Below are positions 17,224 through 24,548 of a DNA stretch of 64,000 nt, piece by piece. Every line of letters starts with the position of its first letter. Position 1 is the stretch's first letter. The stretch is from positions 1 to 64,000 of the forward strand of contig NZ_VKAA01000024.1 of NCBI RefSeq assembly GCF_007096635.1, given 5' to 3'. A program made the position numbers and the translations under genes. The notes below the pieces were generated by a model that saw only the letters and a program-made list of their open reading frames with translations, did not search any database and had not been told where the DNA came from. This DNA comes from Mycolicibacterium sp. 018/SC-01/001. GTDB taxonomy: Bacteria > Actinomycetota > Actinomycetes > Mycobacteriales > Mycobacteriaceae.

Positions 17224-18825
17224 TCAGTCGAGGCGCGCCTGCTCCCACGTCGCGGAATCCCCGGTGATCACGGCCAGGATCGTGCGCCACGAGTCCGACG
17301 GCCGGTTCAGCATGCCGCTGTGGGCGCCGAACCCGGCCACGAACCCGCCGTCGTCGTAGCGGCCGGCGGCCAGGGGGATCACCCCGGGCATCTCGTCGGG
17401 GTCCGCGCCGTGCGGTCCGCCCGGGATGCCCTGGACGATCTCGATGAAGTCGCCCGGCGCCGTCATCGAGAACCTCACCACGCCGGGGTTGCGGTTGTGC
17501 CACTCCGTCGGGTCGTCCACCCCGACACCCGCACCCGCCGCGGCCAGGAACAGGGTGCGGTCCGACGTCATGCCCAGCGTCTCGGCGGTGCCGACGATCG
17601 ATCCGCCGTAGGAGTGCCCGATGACGGTCACGGGCACACCGGGGGCGACGGTGCGCTCGACGTCTTCGGTGAACGCGACCAGCCGTGGCGCCATGTCCAG
17701 CGCCCTGTCCGGATCAGCCGCCTCGAGCAACACGTCCAATGGATTGTGTACCTGGGGGAACGGGCCGCCCAGGTAGGTGATCACCGCGGCCTCACCCCCG
17801 GAGCCCGACACGAAGCGGCGGGCCGTCGCCGAATTGGCCGCCGACCCCTCGATCGTGGTGTTGACCCCGGGCACCAGCACGGCGACGCCACGCGCGGATG
17901 CCAGATCGCCGTGCAGCTCGAGCAGTGACGAGCGCGCCGGGTCGAAGCCGAGGATCTGGCGCCGGATGCGGCGACCCGGGTGGGCCGGATCGTCGACCTC
18001 GGCGAGCAGATCCCGGTAGAGCGCGAGCCGCCGGCGCGAGCCGTCGTCGGCACCCGATTCCGCGAGGATCGCCTCGGCGATGTTGATCCGGTTCGCGGCG
18101 GCCCGCAGCGGCCACGGCACGCCGTCGGTGTTGCCCGTCTCGCGGGGGAAGTCCGCGACCAGGCGGTCGCGCTGCTCGGCGCTCATCGCCGTGATCTGCG
18201 CTGCGATGGCGTCCTGGCCCATCCGCGGCCACGCGCTGACGATGTCGGTCTGAGACATTCCGGCGGGCACCGTCGCGGCCGGCCCCGCTGCGCCCTCGCG
18301 CTCCAATGCCGCGGTGATGTCGGCCGCGGCGTCCTCGTCGGCGGCGCCGAGCCGCTCGAGGCCCGCGGTGATCTGATCGCGCACCTCCGCGGCGCGCACG
18401 GCGCGGATCTCCGCGAGCGTCGCGGCATCCCCGCCGGTCAGCAGCACCAGCAGCGGGTCGGCGTCACCGGTCGGGGTGACCGAGCCGTCGTCGGCGACGG
18501 TGAATCCGTCACGCCGGGCCGTGTCGATGGTGTCCAGCAGATCGCTTCTGGCCCTTTCGATCTGGCTACCGCCGTCGCCGGCCGCGACCGATGCGGCGAT
18601 CAGCGTGCGCGCCCGCGCGGCGGCGCCGGCGGCGAGTTCTCGTGCGCGGTCGGTCGCGGCGTCGGCCGCGTGGCCGGCCCAGTGCTCGCGGCCGGCCTCG
18701 ATCAGTGCGGCGACGGAGTCGGCCGCGTCATCGACGAGGCGCGCAGTGGCGTCCCAGCGCTGGGCCAGCTCGGCCAGCGCCTCCGGTCGCCACGCTCGGG
18801 CCAGGGTGAGCGTCGGTCGGCTCAC
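17224..18825 (-). CDS. DUF1023 alpha/beta hydrolase with helical N-terminus
   Basis: 533-residue protein. The N-terminal part (about 1-110) is Ala-rich and helical (LARAWRPEALAELAQRWDATARLVDDAADSV in outline), like the ESX/WXG-type partner region of many actinobacterial DUF1023 proteins. The C-terminal half is an alpha/beta hydrolase with nucleophile Ser405 in GHSYGGS and a likely acid/His further on (final HSG). The GTG start at 18825 overlaps the stop of the upstream EspC-like gene (GTGA). The long in-frame extension upstream of 18825 is antisense to pafA and is rejected. Substrate unknown; secretion through a type VII system is inferred. Confidence 0.8.
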   Translation of the reverse strand: MSRPTLTLARAWRPEALAELAQRWDATARLVDDAADSVAALIEAGREHWAGHAADAATDRARELAAGAAARARTLIAASVAAGDGGSQIERARSDLLDTIDTARRDGFTVADDGSVTPTGDADPLLVLLTGGDAATLAEIRAVRAAEVRDQITAGLERLGAADEDAAADITAALEREGAAGPAATVPAGMSQTDIVSAWPRMGQDAIAAQITAMSAEQRDRLVADFPRETGNTDGVPWPLRAAANRINIAEAILAESGADDGSRRRLALYRDLLAEVDDPAHPGRRIRRQILGFDPARSSLLELHGDLASARGVAVLVPGVNTTIEGSAANSATARRFVSGSGGEAAVITYLGGPFPQVHNPLDVLLEAADPDRALDMAPRLVAFTEDVERTVAPGVPVTVIGHSYGGSIVGTAETLGMTSDRTLFLAAAGAGVGVDDPTEWHNRNPGVVRFSMTAPGDFIEIVQGIPGGPHGADPDEMPGVIPLAAGRYDDGGFVAGFGAHSGMLNRPSDSWRTILAVITGDSATWEQARLD

Positions 18826-19097
18826 CCGGCGAGCCGACCGCCGCTGTCGCGGTCCGCGTCCTCGAACGCCTCCGCGGACCGGCGCGCGGCCAGCGCCCAC
18901 CCGCGCAGCCCGGCGACCATGTCGTCGAACTCGTCGGCCAGCGCCGGCGCCCCGGCCACGTCGGCGACCGCCGAGCCCGGCAGTGCGGCGCCGTCCAGGG
19001 CCGGACACCGGAGCGCTTCGATGTCGTCGGCGATCGCGGCGATGCGGTCGGCCAGCTGTCGCAGGCGTTCGACATCGACCCGGGTGATTTCCCCCAT
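18822..19097 (-). CDS. Small helical EspC/WXG-like protein
   Basis: 91-residue protein made of two predicted amphipathic helices around a turn (VERLRQLADRIAAIADDIEAL, then FDDMVAGLRGWALAARRSAEAF). The size, helix-turn-helix form and translational coupling to a DUF1023 hydrolase fit the EspC family of type VII secretion-associated proteins. A possible secretion motif is FEDAD near the C-terminus, a Phe variant of YxxxD/E. It is the first gene of a two-gene operon; the ATG at 19097 is divergent from pafA (103 bases between starts). Confidence 0.65.
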   Translation of the reverse strand: MGEITRVDVERLRQLADRIAAIADDIEALRCPALDGAALPGSAVADVAGAPALADEFDDMVAGLRGWALAARRSAEAFEDADRDSGGRLAG

Positions 19098-19187
19098 GGC
19101 TCATGCTGGCACCCCGGCACCGCTGCCCCCGGTGGTTATCCACAGGCGTCTTGGGCGTGGACACCCACCTGTGCGCCGACCAGCTTG

Positions 19188-19193
19188 TAGTCT
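19188..19193 (+). promoter_or_regulatory. -10 box of pafA, leaderless promoter
   Basis: TAGTCT ends seven bases before the GTG of pafA, placing the predicted transcription start on the start codon. No Shine-Dalgarno sequence is present. Confidence 0.55.
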
Positions 19194-19200
19194 CGATGAG

Positions 19201-20559
19201 GTGCAGCGACGAATCATGGGCATCGAGACCGAATTCGGCGTGACCTGCACCTTTCACGGGCATCGCCGACTCAGTCCGGACGAGGTGGCCCGCTACCTGT
19301 TCCGGCGGGTGGTGTCGTGGGGCCGCAGCAGCAACGTCTTCCTCCGCAACGGCGCGCGCCTCTACCTGGACGTGGGCAGCCATCCCGAATACGCGACCGC
19401 CGAATGTGACAACCTCACGCAGCTGGTCACCCACGACCGGGCCGGCGAGCGGGTGCTCGAAGACCTGCTCATCGACGCCGAACAGCGCCTGGCCGACGAG
19501 GGCATCGGCGGGGACATCTACCTGTTCAAGAACAACACCGACTCGGCGGGCAACTCCTACGGCTGCCACGAGAACTACCTGATCGTGCGGGCCGGCGAGT
19601 TCTCCCGGATCTCCGACGTGCTGCTGCCCTTCCTGGTCACCCGTCAGCTGATCTGCGGCGCGGGCAAGGTGCTGCAGACGCCCAAGGCGGCGACGTTCTG
19701 CCTGTCGCAGCGTGCCGAGCACATCTGGGAGGGCGTCTCGAGCGCGACGACCCGCTCACGTCCGATCATCAACACCCGCGACGAGCCGCACGCCGACGCC
19801 GAGAAGTACCGGCGCCTGCACGTCATCGTCGGCGACTCGAACATGTGCGAGGCCACCACGATGCTCAAGGTGGGTTCGGCGTCGCTGGTGCTGGAGATGA
19901 TCGAGGCCGGGGTCGCGTTCCGGGATTTCTCCCTGGACAACCCGATTCGGGCGATCCGCGAGGTCAGCCACGACCTGACCGGCCGGCGCCCCGTGCGGCT
20001 GGCCGGTGGCCGGCAGGCCAGCGCGCTGGACATCCAGCGCGAGTACTACGCGCGCGCCGTGGAGTACCTGCAGACCCGCGAACCCAACACCCAGATCGAG
20101 CAGGTCGTCGATCTGTGGGGGCGGCAACTCGACGCGGTGGAGAGCCAGGACTTCGCGAAGGTCGACACCGAGATCGACTGGGTGATCAAGCGCAAGCTGT
20201 TCCAGCGGTACCAGGACCGCTACGACATGGATCTCTCCGACGCCAAGATCAGCCAGCTCGATCTGGCCTATCACGACATCAAGCGCGGGCGCGGCGTGTT
20301 CGACCTGCTGCAGCGCAAGGGTCTGGCCACCCGGATCACCACCGACGAGGAGATCGAGGCCGCGGTGAACACCCCGCCGCAGACCACGCGGGCCAAGCTG
20401 CGCGGCGAGTTCATCAGTGCCGCACAGGAAGCCGGCCGCGACTTCACGGTCGACTGGGTGCACCTCAAGCTCAACGATCAGGCCCAGCGCACGGTGCTGT
20501 GCAAGGACCCGTTCCGGTCGGTGGACGAGAGGGTCAAGAGGCTCATCGCTTCTATGTAG
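19201..20559 (+). CDS. pafA: Pup-protein ligase
   Basis: PafA phosphorylates the C-terminal Glu of Pup with ATP and ligates it to substrate lysines. The 452-residue product has the same length as the M. tuberculosis enzyme and starts MQRRIMGIETEFGVTCTF from GTG 19201; the inner ATG at 19216 would remove conserved residues. GIETEFG holds catalytic-site glutamates, and YLFKNNTDSAGNSYGCHENYL and INTRDEPHADAEKYRRLH match the paralogous dop. It is separated from prcA by the choline-oxidation, radical SAM and DUF1023 genes, as it is separated by other genes in M. tuberculosis. Confidence 0.97.
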   Translation: MQRRIMGIETEFGVTCTFHGHRRLSPDEVARYLFRRVVSWGRSSNVFLRNGARLYLDVGSHPEYATAECDNLTQLVTHDRAGERVLEDLLIDAEQRLADEGIGGDIYLFKNNTDSAGNSYGCHENYLIVRAGEFSRISDVLLPFLVTRQLICGAGKVLQTPKAATFCLSQRAEHIWEGVSSATTRSRPIINTRDEPHADAEKYRRLHVIVGDSNMCEATTMLKVGSASLVLEMIEAGVAFRDFSLDNPIRAIREVSHDLTGRRPVRLAGGRQASALDIQREYYARAVEYLQTREPNTQIEQVVDLWGRQLDAVESQDFAKVDTEIDWVIKRKLFQRYQDRYDMDLSDAKISQLDLAYHDIKRGRGVFDLLQRKGLATRITTDEEIEAAVNTPPQTTRAKLRGEFISAAQEAGRDFTVDWVHLKLNDQAQRTVLCKDPFRSVDERVKRLIASM

Positions 20560-20568
20560 GCCCAGCTT

Positions 20569-21165
20569 CTATGTGAGCTGTGTGAGCTCGTGCACGGAGA
20601 CGGCGTAGTCCCCGCGCTCGAACGGCGCCTGCTCCCACGTCGCCCATCGGTGCAGCAGCGTCAGGCCCGCCGATTCGGTGATCTCGTCGTAGCGCTCGAG
20701 CGAGAGCCGGCCGTCGATGAGCTGGAACCCGCCGACCAGCAGGCCGCCGGGGGCAAGCGTGCCGGCGAGCGCGGCGACGACCGTCGCTTCGGTGCCCGGG
20801 TCGAGGAAGATCATCACGTTGCCGGCCAGGACCACCAGGTCGAACTCGCCGGTCACCGCTGAGGCCGTGTCGACGAGGTCGGCCTGGACCCATGCCAGAT
20901 CGGGCGCCTTGTCCCGGGCCGCACTCAGCATCGCCGGATCGGCGTCGACCCCGGCCACGGAGAACCCGCGGCTCGCCAACTCGATGGCGACCCGCCCGGT
21001 GCCGCACCCGGCGTCGAGAACCCGGGTGCCACCGGAGGTGCGCAGCAGCGACTCCACCAGATCCGCCTCGCCGTGCACACTGCGCCCCGCGGCCTCGAGT
21101 CGGGCCCACCGCGCGTCGTACTCCGCGCCGCGCGGCCGATCGGAGGACTGCCAACGGCTGCTCAC
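20569..21165 (-). CDS. Class I SAM-dependent methyltransferase
   Basis: 198-residue methyltransferase of unknown substrate. The SAM-binding motif I is VLDAGCGTGRVAIELA, followed by the acidic VAGVDADPAML and a motif IV-like DLVVLAGNVMIFL. A C-terminal beta/alpha segment closes the fold (GGLLVGGFQLIDGR). The start is probably GTG 21165 (SSRWQSSDRPRG); an in-frame ATG upstream at 21210 lacks conserved residues. It converges on pafA with nine bases between stop codons and is divergent from pafB. Confidence 0.85.
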   Translation of the reverse strand: MSSRWQSSDRPRGAEYDARWARLEAAGRSVHGEADLVESLLRTSGGTRVLDAGCGTGRVAIELASRGFSVAGVDADPAMLSAARDKAPDLAWVQADLVDTASAVTGEFDLVVLAGNVMIFLDPGTEATVVAALAGTLAPGGLLVGGFQLIDGRLSLERYDEITESAGLTLLHRWATWEQAPFERGDYAVSVHELTQLT

Positions 21166-21223
21166 CGCGCCATGGTGCCATGGCGCGCCGCGACAGCCGT
21201 CCGGGCCCACCGCCGATTCGTCC

Positions 21224-21229
21224 TAAGCT
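21224..21229 (+). promoter_or_regulatory. -10 box of pafB, leaderless promoter
   Basis: TAAGCT ends seven bases before the GTG of pafB; no Shine-Dalgarno sequence lies between. It would drive the pafB-pafC genes. Confidence 0.55.
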
Positions 21230-21236
21230 CTACGCC

Positions 21237-22238
21237 GTGGGGATCTCGAAAGTCGAACGGTTGATGAACCTCGTCATCGCGCTGCTCTCAACCCGCTCGT
21301 TCATCACCGCCGACCGGATCCGCGAGACCGTCTACGGCTACTCCGACGAGGCGAGCGACGAAGCGTTCTCGCGCATGTTCGAGCGTGACAAGAACGAACT
21401 GCGCGATCTCGGCATCCCGTTGGAGACGGGCCGCGTGTCGTCCACCGACCCCACCGAGGGGTACCGCATCAACCGCGAGGCGTACGCGCTGCCGGCGGTC
21501 GAACTCACCGCGGACGAGGCCGCCGCCGTCGCGGTGGCCACCCAGCTGTGGGAGTCGCCCGAATTGATCACCGCCACGCAGAGTGCCCTGCTCAAGCTGC
21601 GGGCCGCCGGAGTGGACGTGGATGCGCCGGACGGTGACGTGACGATCACGTCCACCGCGGCGCTGCCCGGGCTGCGCGGCTCCGAGGACGTTCTCGGAAT
21701 TCTGTTGTCCGCCATCGATTCCGGACGCGCGGTGCAGTTCCCGCACCGGCCGTCCCGCAGCGAGCCCTACACCACGCGCACCGTGGAGCCGTGGGGTGTG
21801 GTCACCGACCGCGGCCGCTGGTATCTGGTCGGGCACGACCGTGACCGCGACGCGGTGCGGACGTTCCGGCTCTCGCGGATCGGTGCCGACGTGACACCGA
21901 TCGGTGAACCCGGCGCGGTGGTCCGGCCGCCGGAGGTGAATCTGCGCGAGATCGTCGCCCGCGTCGTGGGGGACTGGCCCGGCGCGGGGCAGGCCCGCGT
22001 CTGGGTCGCCGACGGGCGGGCGACCGCGCTGCGCCGCCAAGCCACCGTGGTCGGCGCGAAGACACTCGGCGGGCGGCTCGGCCAGGAGATCACCGTGGAG
22101 GTCGGCATGTTCGACCGGCTCGCCCGCGAGATCGCCAGTTACGGCGCCGATGCCGTGGTCCTGGAGCCCGCGTCGCTGCGCGACGACGTGATCGCGCGTC
22201 TGCAGGCCCAGGCCGGCGTCGAGCAGGTGCAGGCATGA
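21237..22238 (+). CDS. pafB: WYL-domain regulator PafB
   Basis: 333-residue DNA-binding regulator that with PafC activates DNA-damage genes in mycobacteria independently of LexA. The N-terminal winged helix-turn-helix spans about residues 5-70 (SKVERLMNLVIALLSTRSFITADRI), followed by a WYL domain (about 145-210, with GRWYLVGHDRDRDAVRTFRLSRI) and a WCX-type C-terminal extension. The GTG at 21237 gives MGISKVERL, matching the family start. The stop overlaps the pafC start (ATGA), so the two are translated as a pair. Confidence 0.95.
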   Translation: MGISKVERLMNLVIALLSTRSFITADRIRETVYGYSDEASDEAFSRMFERDKNELRDLGIPLETGRVSSTDPTEGYRINREAYALPAVELTADEAAAVAVATQLWESPELITATQSALLKLRAAGVDVDAPDGDVTITSTAALPGLRGSEDVLGILLSAIDSGRAVQFPHRPSRSEPYTTRTVEPWGVVTDRGRWYLVGHDRDRDAVRTFRLSRIGADVTPIGEPGAVVRPPEVNLREIVARVVGDWPGAGQARVWVADGRATALRRQATVVGAKTLGGRLGQEITVEVGMFDRLAREIASYGADAVVLEPASLRDDVIARLQAQAGVEQVQA

Positions 22239-23209
22239 CCGCGCTGAGCACCCGGCTGGTCCGGCTGCTGAACATGGTGCCGTACTTCCAGGCCAACCCC
22301 CGGATCACCTACGACGAAGCCGCCGCCGACCTGGGGGTGAGCGTCAAACAGCTGCGCGACGACCTGAACCAGCTGTGGATGTGCGGCCTGCCCGGCTACG
22401 GGCCCGGCGATCTGATCGACTTCGAGTTCTCCGGCGACACGATCGAGGTGACCTTCACCGCGGGCATCGACCATCCGCTGCGGCTGACGTCGCCCGAGGC
22501 GACCGGAATCCTGGTCGCCCTGCGCGCGCTGGTCGACGTGCCGGGCATGGTCGATCCGGAAGCCGCCCGCAGCGCGATCGCCAAGATCGAATCCGCCGCG
22601 GGCAGTGCCTCGGTGGAGGGCACCGCGGTCGACGAGCCGGCGCCGGTGGAGAGCGAGGCGGCCGCCGCCGTGCGCACCGCGGTGCGTGGCGACCGTGCCC
22701 TGGCCATCGAGTACTACTCGGCCTCCCACGACATGTTGTCCAGCCGCGTGGTCGACCCGATCCGTGTGGTGCTGGTCGCCGACCACAGCTATCTCGAGGC
22801 GTGGTGCCGCACCGCTGAGGCGGTCCGGCTGTTCCGGTTCGACCGGATCGTCGACGCCCGCGTTCTCGACGAGCCGTCGGCTCCGCCGCCGCCGGCGGTG
22901 CAGGCGGGCCCGGACACGTCGCTGTTCGACCCCGACACCGCCGATCCGTCGCTGCCCACCGCGACGCTGCGCGTGGACCGGTCGGCGTCGTGGATGTTCG
23001 ACTACTACCCGCTGCGGGTGGTGCAGGAGTATCCGGACGGATCGTGCGACGCCGTCATGACGTACGCCTCTGACAACTGGATGGCCCGTTTCGTGCTCGG
23101 CTTCGGGTCCGCGGTGCGGGTTCTCGAGCCGCAGGCCCTCGCCGAACGCGTGCAGCAGGCGGCCGTGGCCGCGTTGCACGCCTATCGGGTGGGCCCCGAC
23201 GGCGGGTAG
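22235..23209 (+). CDS. pafC: WYL-domain regulator PafC
   Basis: 324-residue partner of PafB, with the same domain order: winged helix-turn-helix (about 1-75, STRLVRLLNMVPYFQANP), WYL domain (about 150-215) and C-terminal extension. The WYL core reads ALAIEYYSASHDMLSSRVVDPIRV. The linker near residues 215-235 is Pro/Ala-rich. It overlaps pafB by four bases and is followed by tatA after 30 bases, an arrangement fixed in mycobacteria. Confidence 0.95.
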   Translation: MTALSTRLVRLLNMVPYFQANPRITYDEAAADLGVSVKQLRDDLNQLWMCGLPGYGPGDLIDFEFSGDTIEVTFTAGIDHPLRLTSPEATGILVALRALVDVPGMVDPEAARSAIAKIESAAGSASVEGTAVDEPAPVESEAAAAVRTAVRGDRALAIEYYSASHDMLSSRVVDPIRVVLVADHSYLEAWCRTAEAVRLFRFDRIVDARVLDEPSAPPPPAVQAGPDTSLFDPDTADPSLPTATLRVDRSASWMFDYYPLRVVQEYPDGSCDAVMTYASDNWMARFVLGFGSAVRVLEPQALAERVQQAAVAALHAYRVGPDGG

Positions 23210-23239
23210 ACTCGGCGCAGACGTCTGGAGGTAACCAAA

Positions 23240-23488
23240 TTGGGTGGTCTACAACCCTGGCACTGGATCATCGTCATCGCTGTGTTCGTGCTGCTCTTCG
23301 GTGCCAAGAAGCTGCCGGACGCGGCCCGCTCGCTGGGTAAGTCGATGCGGATCTTCAAGTCCGAGATCAAGGAGATGCAGGCCGACGGCAAGCCGGACCA
23401 GCCCACGCAGATCTCCTCGGAGCGGGTTTCGGACACCGAGCGGCCGGGCGGTCACACCGAGCCGTCGTCGGACAAGCGCCCCGCCTGA
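23240..23488 (+). CDS. tatA: Twin-arginine translocase subunit TatA
   Basis: 82-residue subunit that oligomerises to open the Tat pore for folded proteins. One N-terminal membrane helix (WHWIIVIAVFVLLFG) is followed by the hinge-and-amphipathic helix FGAKKLPDAARSLGKSMRIFKSE, and a disordered polar tail. The start is a TTG at 23240, nine bases after GGAGG; this gives MGGLQPWHWII, the expected N-terminus. tatC starts 77 bases downstream. Confidence 0.95.
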   Translation: MGGLQPWHWIIVIAVFVLLFGAKKLPDAARSLGKSMRIFKSEIKEMQADGKPDQPTQISSERVSDTERPGGHTEPSSDKRPA

Positions 23489-23564
23489 TTCGTCACCTCG
23501 ACACGACGCGGGCGACGTCCGCGTCGTCATCGGATTGCCTGTGAACAGGTAGGCCCCACGCCCC

Positions 23565-24548
23565 GTGCAGATCCCTGGACTCTTCAAGAAGCTCGATCCG
23601 CGTCAGCGCCGCTCGCGGGTCAACCCCGACGGCACGATGTCGTTGGTCGACCATCTCACCGAGCTGCGCACCCGACTGCTGATCTCGGTGCTCGCGGTCC
23701 TGCTGACCACGATCCTCGGTTTCATCTGGTACAGCCACGGCGCGTTCGGGCTGCCCAGCCTCGGTGACTGGCTGCGCGGCCCGTACTGTTCGCTGCCGGC
23801 GTCGGCGCGGGCGACCATCGCCCCCGACGGCGAGTGCCGGCTCCTGGCCACCGCACCGTTCGACCAGTTCATGCTCCGGCTCAAGGTCGGCCTGACCGCA
23901 GGCCTGGTGATGGCGTGCCCGGTGTGGCTCTACCAGCTGTGGGCGTTCATCACCCCCGGTCTCTACAGCCGGGAACGCCGCTTTGCGATCGCGTTCGTCA
24001 CGATGGGCGCCGCGTTGTTCGTCACCGGTTCCGTGCTGGCCTACGTGGTGCTGTCCAAGGCGCTGGGATTCCTGCTCACGGTCGGCAGCGACGTCCAGGT
24101 CACGGCCCTGTCCGGCGATCAGTACTTCGGTTTCCTGATCAACCTGCTGCTCGTGTTCGGTATCAGTTTCGAGTTCCCGCTGCTGATCGTCATGCTCAAC
24201 CTGGTCGGCGTGCTCACCTACGAGCGGCTGCGGGCCTGGCGGCGCGGGTTGATCATGGGCCTGTTCGTCTTCGCCGCGTTCGCCACCCCGGGGTCTGACC
24301 CGTTCTCGATGCTGGCGCTGGCCCTGGCGCTGAGCCTGCTGCTGGAGGTGGCGATCCAGGTCGCCCGGCTCAACGATCGGCGCAAGGCGCGGCGCGCCGA
24401 CGACGCCGTCGCCGACGACGAGGCCGCCCCGATCGGCGCCGCCGAACCCGTCGGCGCAGTTGAACAGGTCGGCGCAGTTGAACAGGTCGAAGCGCCGTCA
24501 CCGGTGTCTGCGCCGTCGCGGCTGTCGTTTGACGACGATGCGACCTGA
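23565..24548 (+). CDS. tatC: Twin-arginine translocase subunit TatC
   Basis: 327-residue, six-helix core receptor for RR signal peptides. The cytoplasmic N-terminus carries MSLVDHLTELRTRL with the conserved Glu, then PCPVWLYQLWAFITPGL-like cytosolic loop and YERLRAWRRG. The start is GTG 23565 after CCCCACGCCCC, with a weak Shine-Dalgarno. After the last helix there is an Ala/Val/Glu-rich tail containing two identical 18-base units (VGAVEQVGAVEQ). The final 11 bases overlap helY. Confidence 0.95.
   Translation: MQIPGLFKKLDPRQRRSRVNPDGTMSLVDHLTELRTRLLISVLAVLLTTILGFIWYSHGAFGLPSLGDWLRGPYCSLPASARATIAPDGECRLLATAPFDQFMLRLKVGLTAGLVMACPVWLYQLWAFITPGLYSRERRFAIAFVTMGAALFVTGSVLAYVVLSKALGFLLTVGSDVQVTALSGDQYFGFLINLLLVFGISFEFPLLIVMLNLVGVLTYERLRAWRRGLIMGLFVFAAFATPGSDPFSMLALALALSLLLEVAIQVARLNDRRKARRADDAVADDEAAPIGAAEPVGAVEQVGAVEQVEAPSPVSAPSRLSFDDDAT
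24450..24485 (+). repeat. Two perfect 18-base tandem units in the tatC tail
   Basis: GTCGGCGCAGTTGAACAG occurs twice head to tail and a third unit begins (GTCGAAGCG). It encodes VGAVEQ repeated in the disordered C-terminus of TatC. Copy number is likely to vary between strains by slippage without shifting the frame. Confidence 0.85.

Noticed and set aside
17980..19200. Long upstream in-frame extension of pafA, and the minus-strand extension of the DUF1023 gene to 19722
   Set aside because: Both run antisense to other genes. Conserved N-termini and coupling place the starts at 19201 and 18825.
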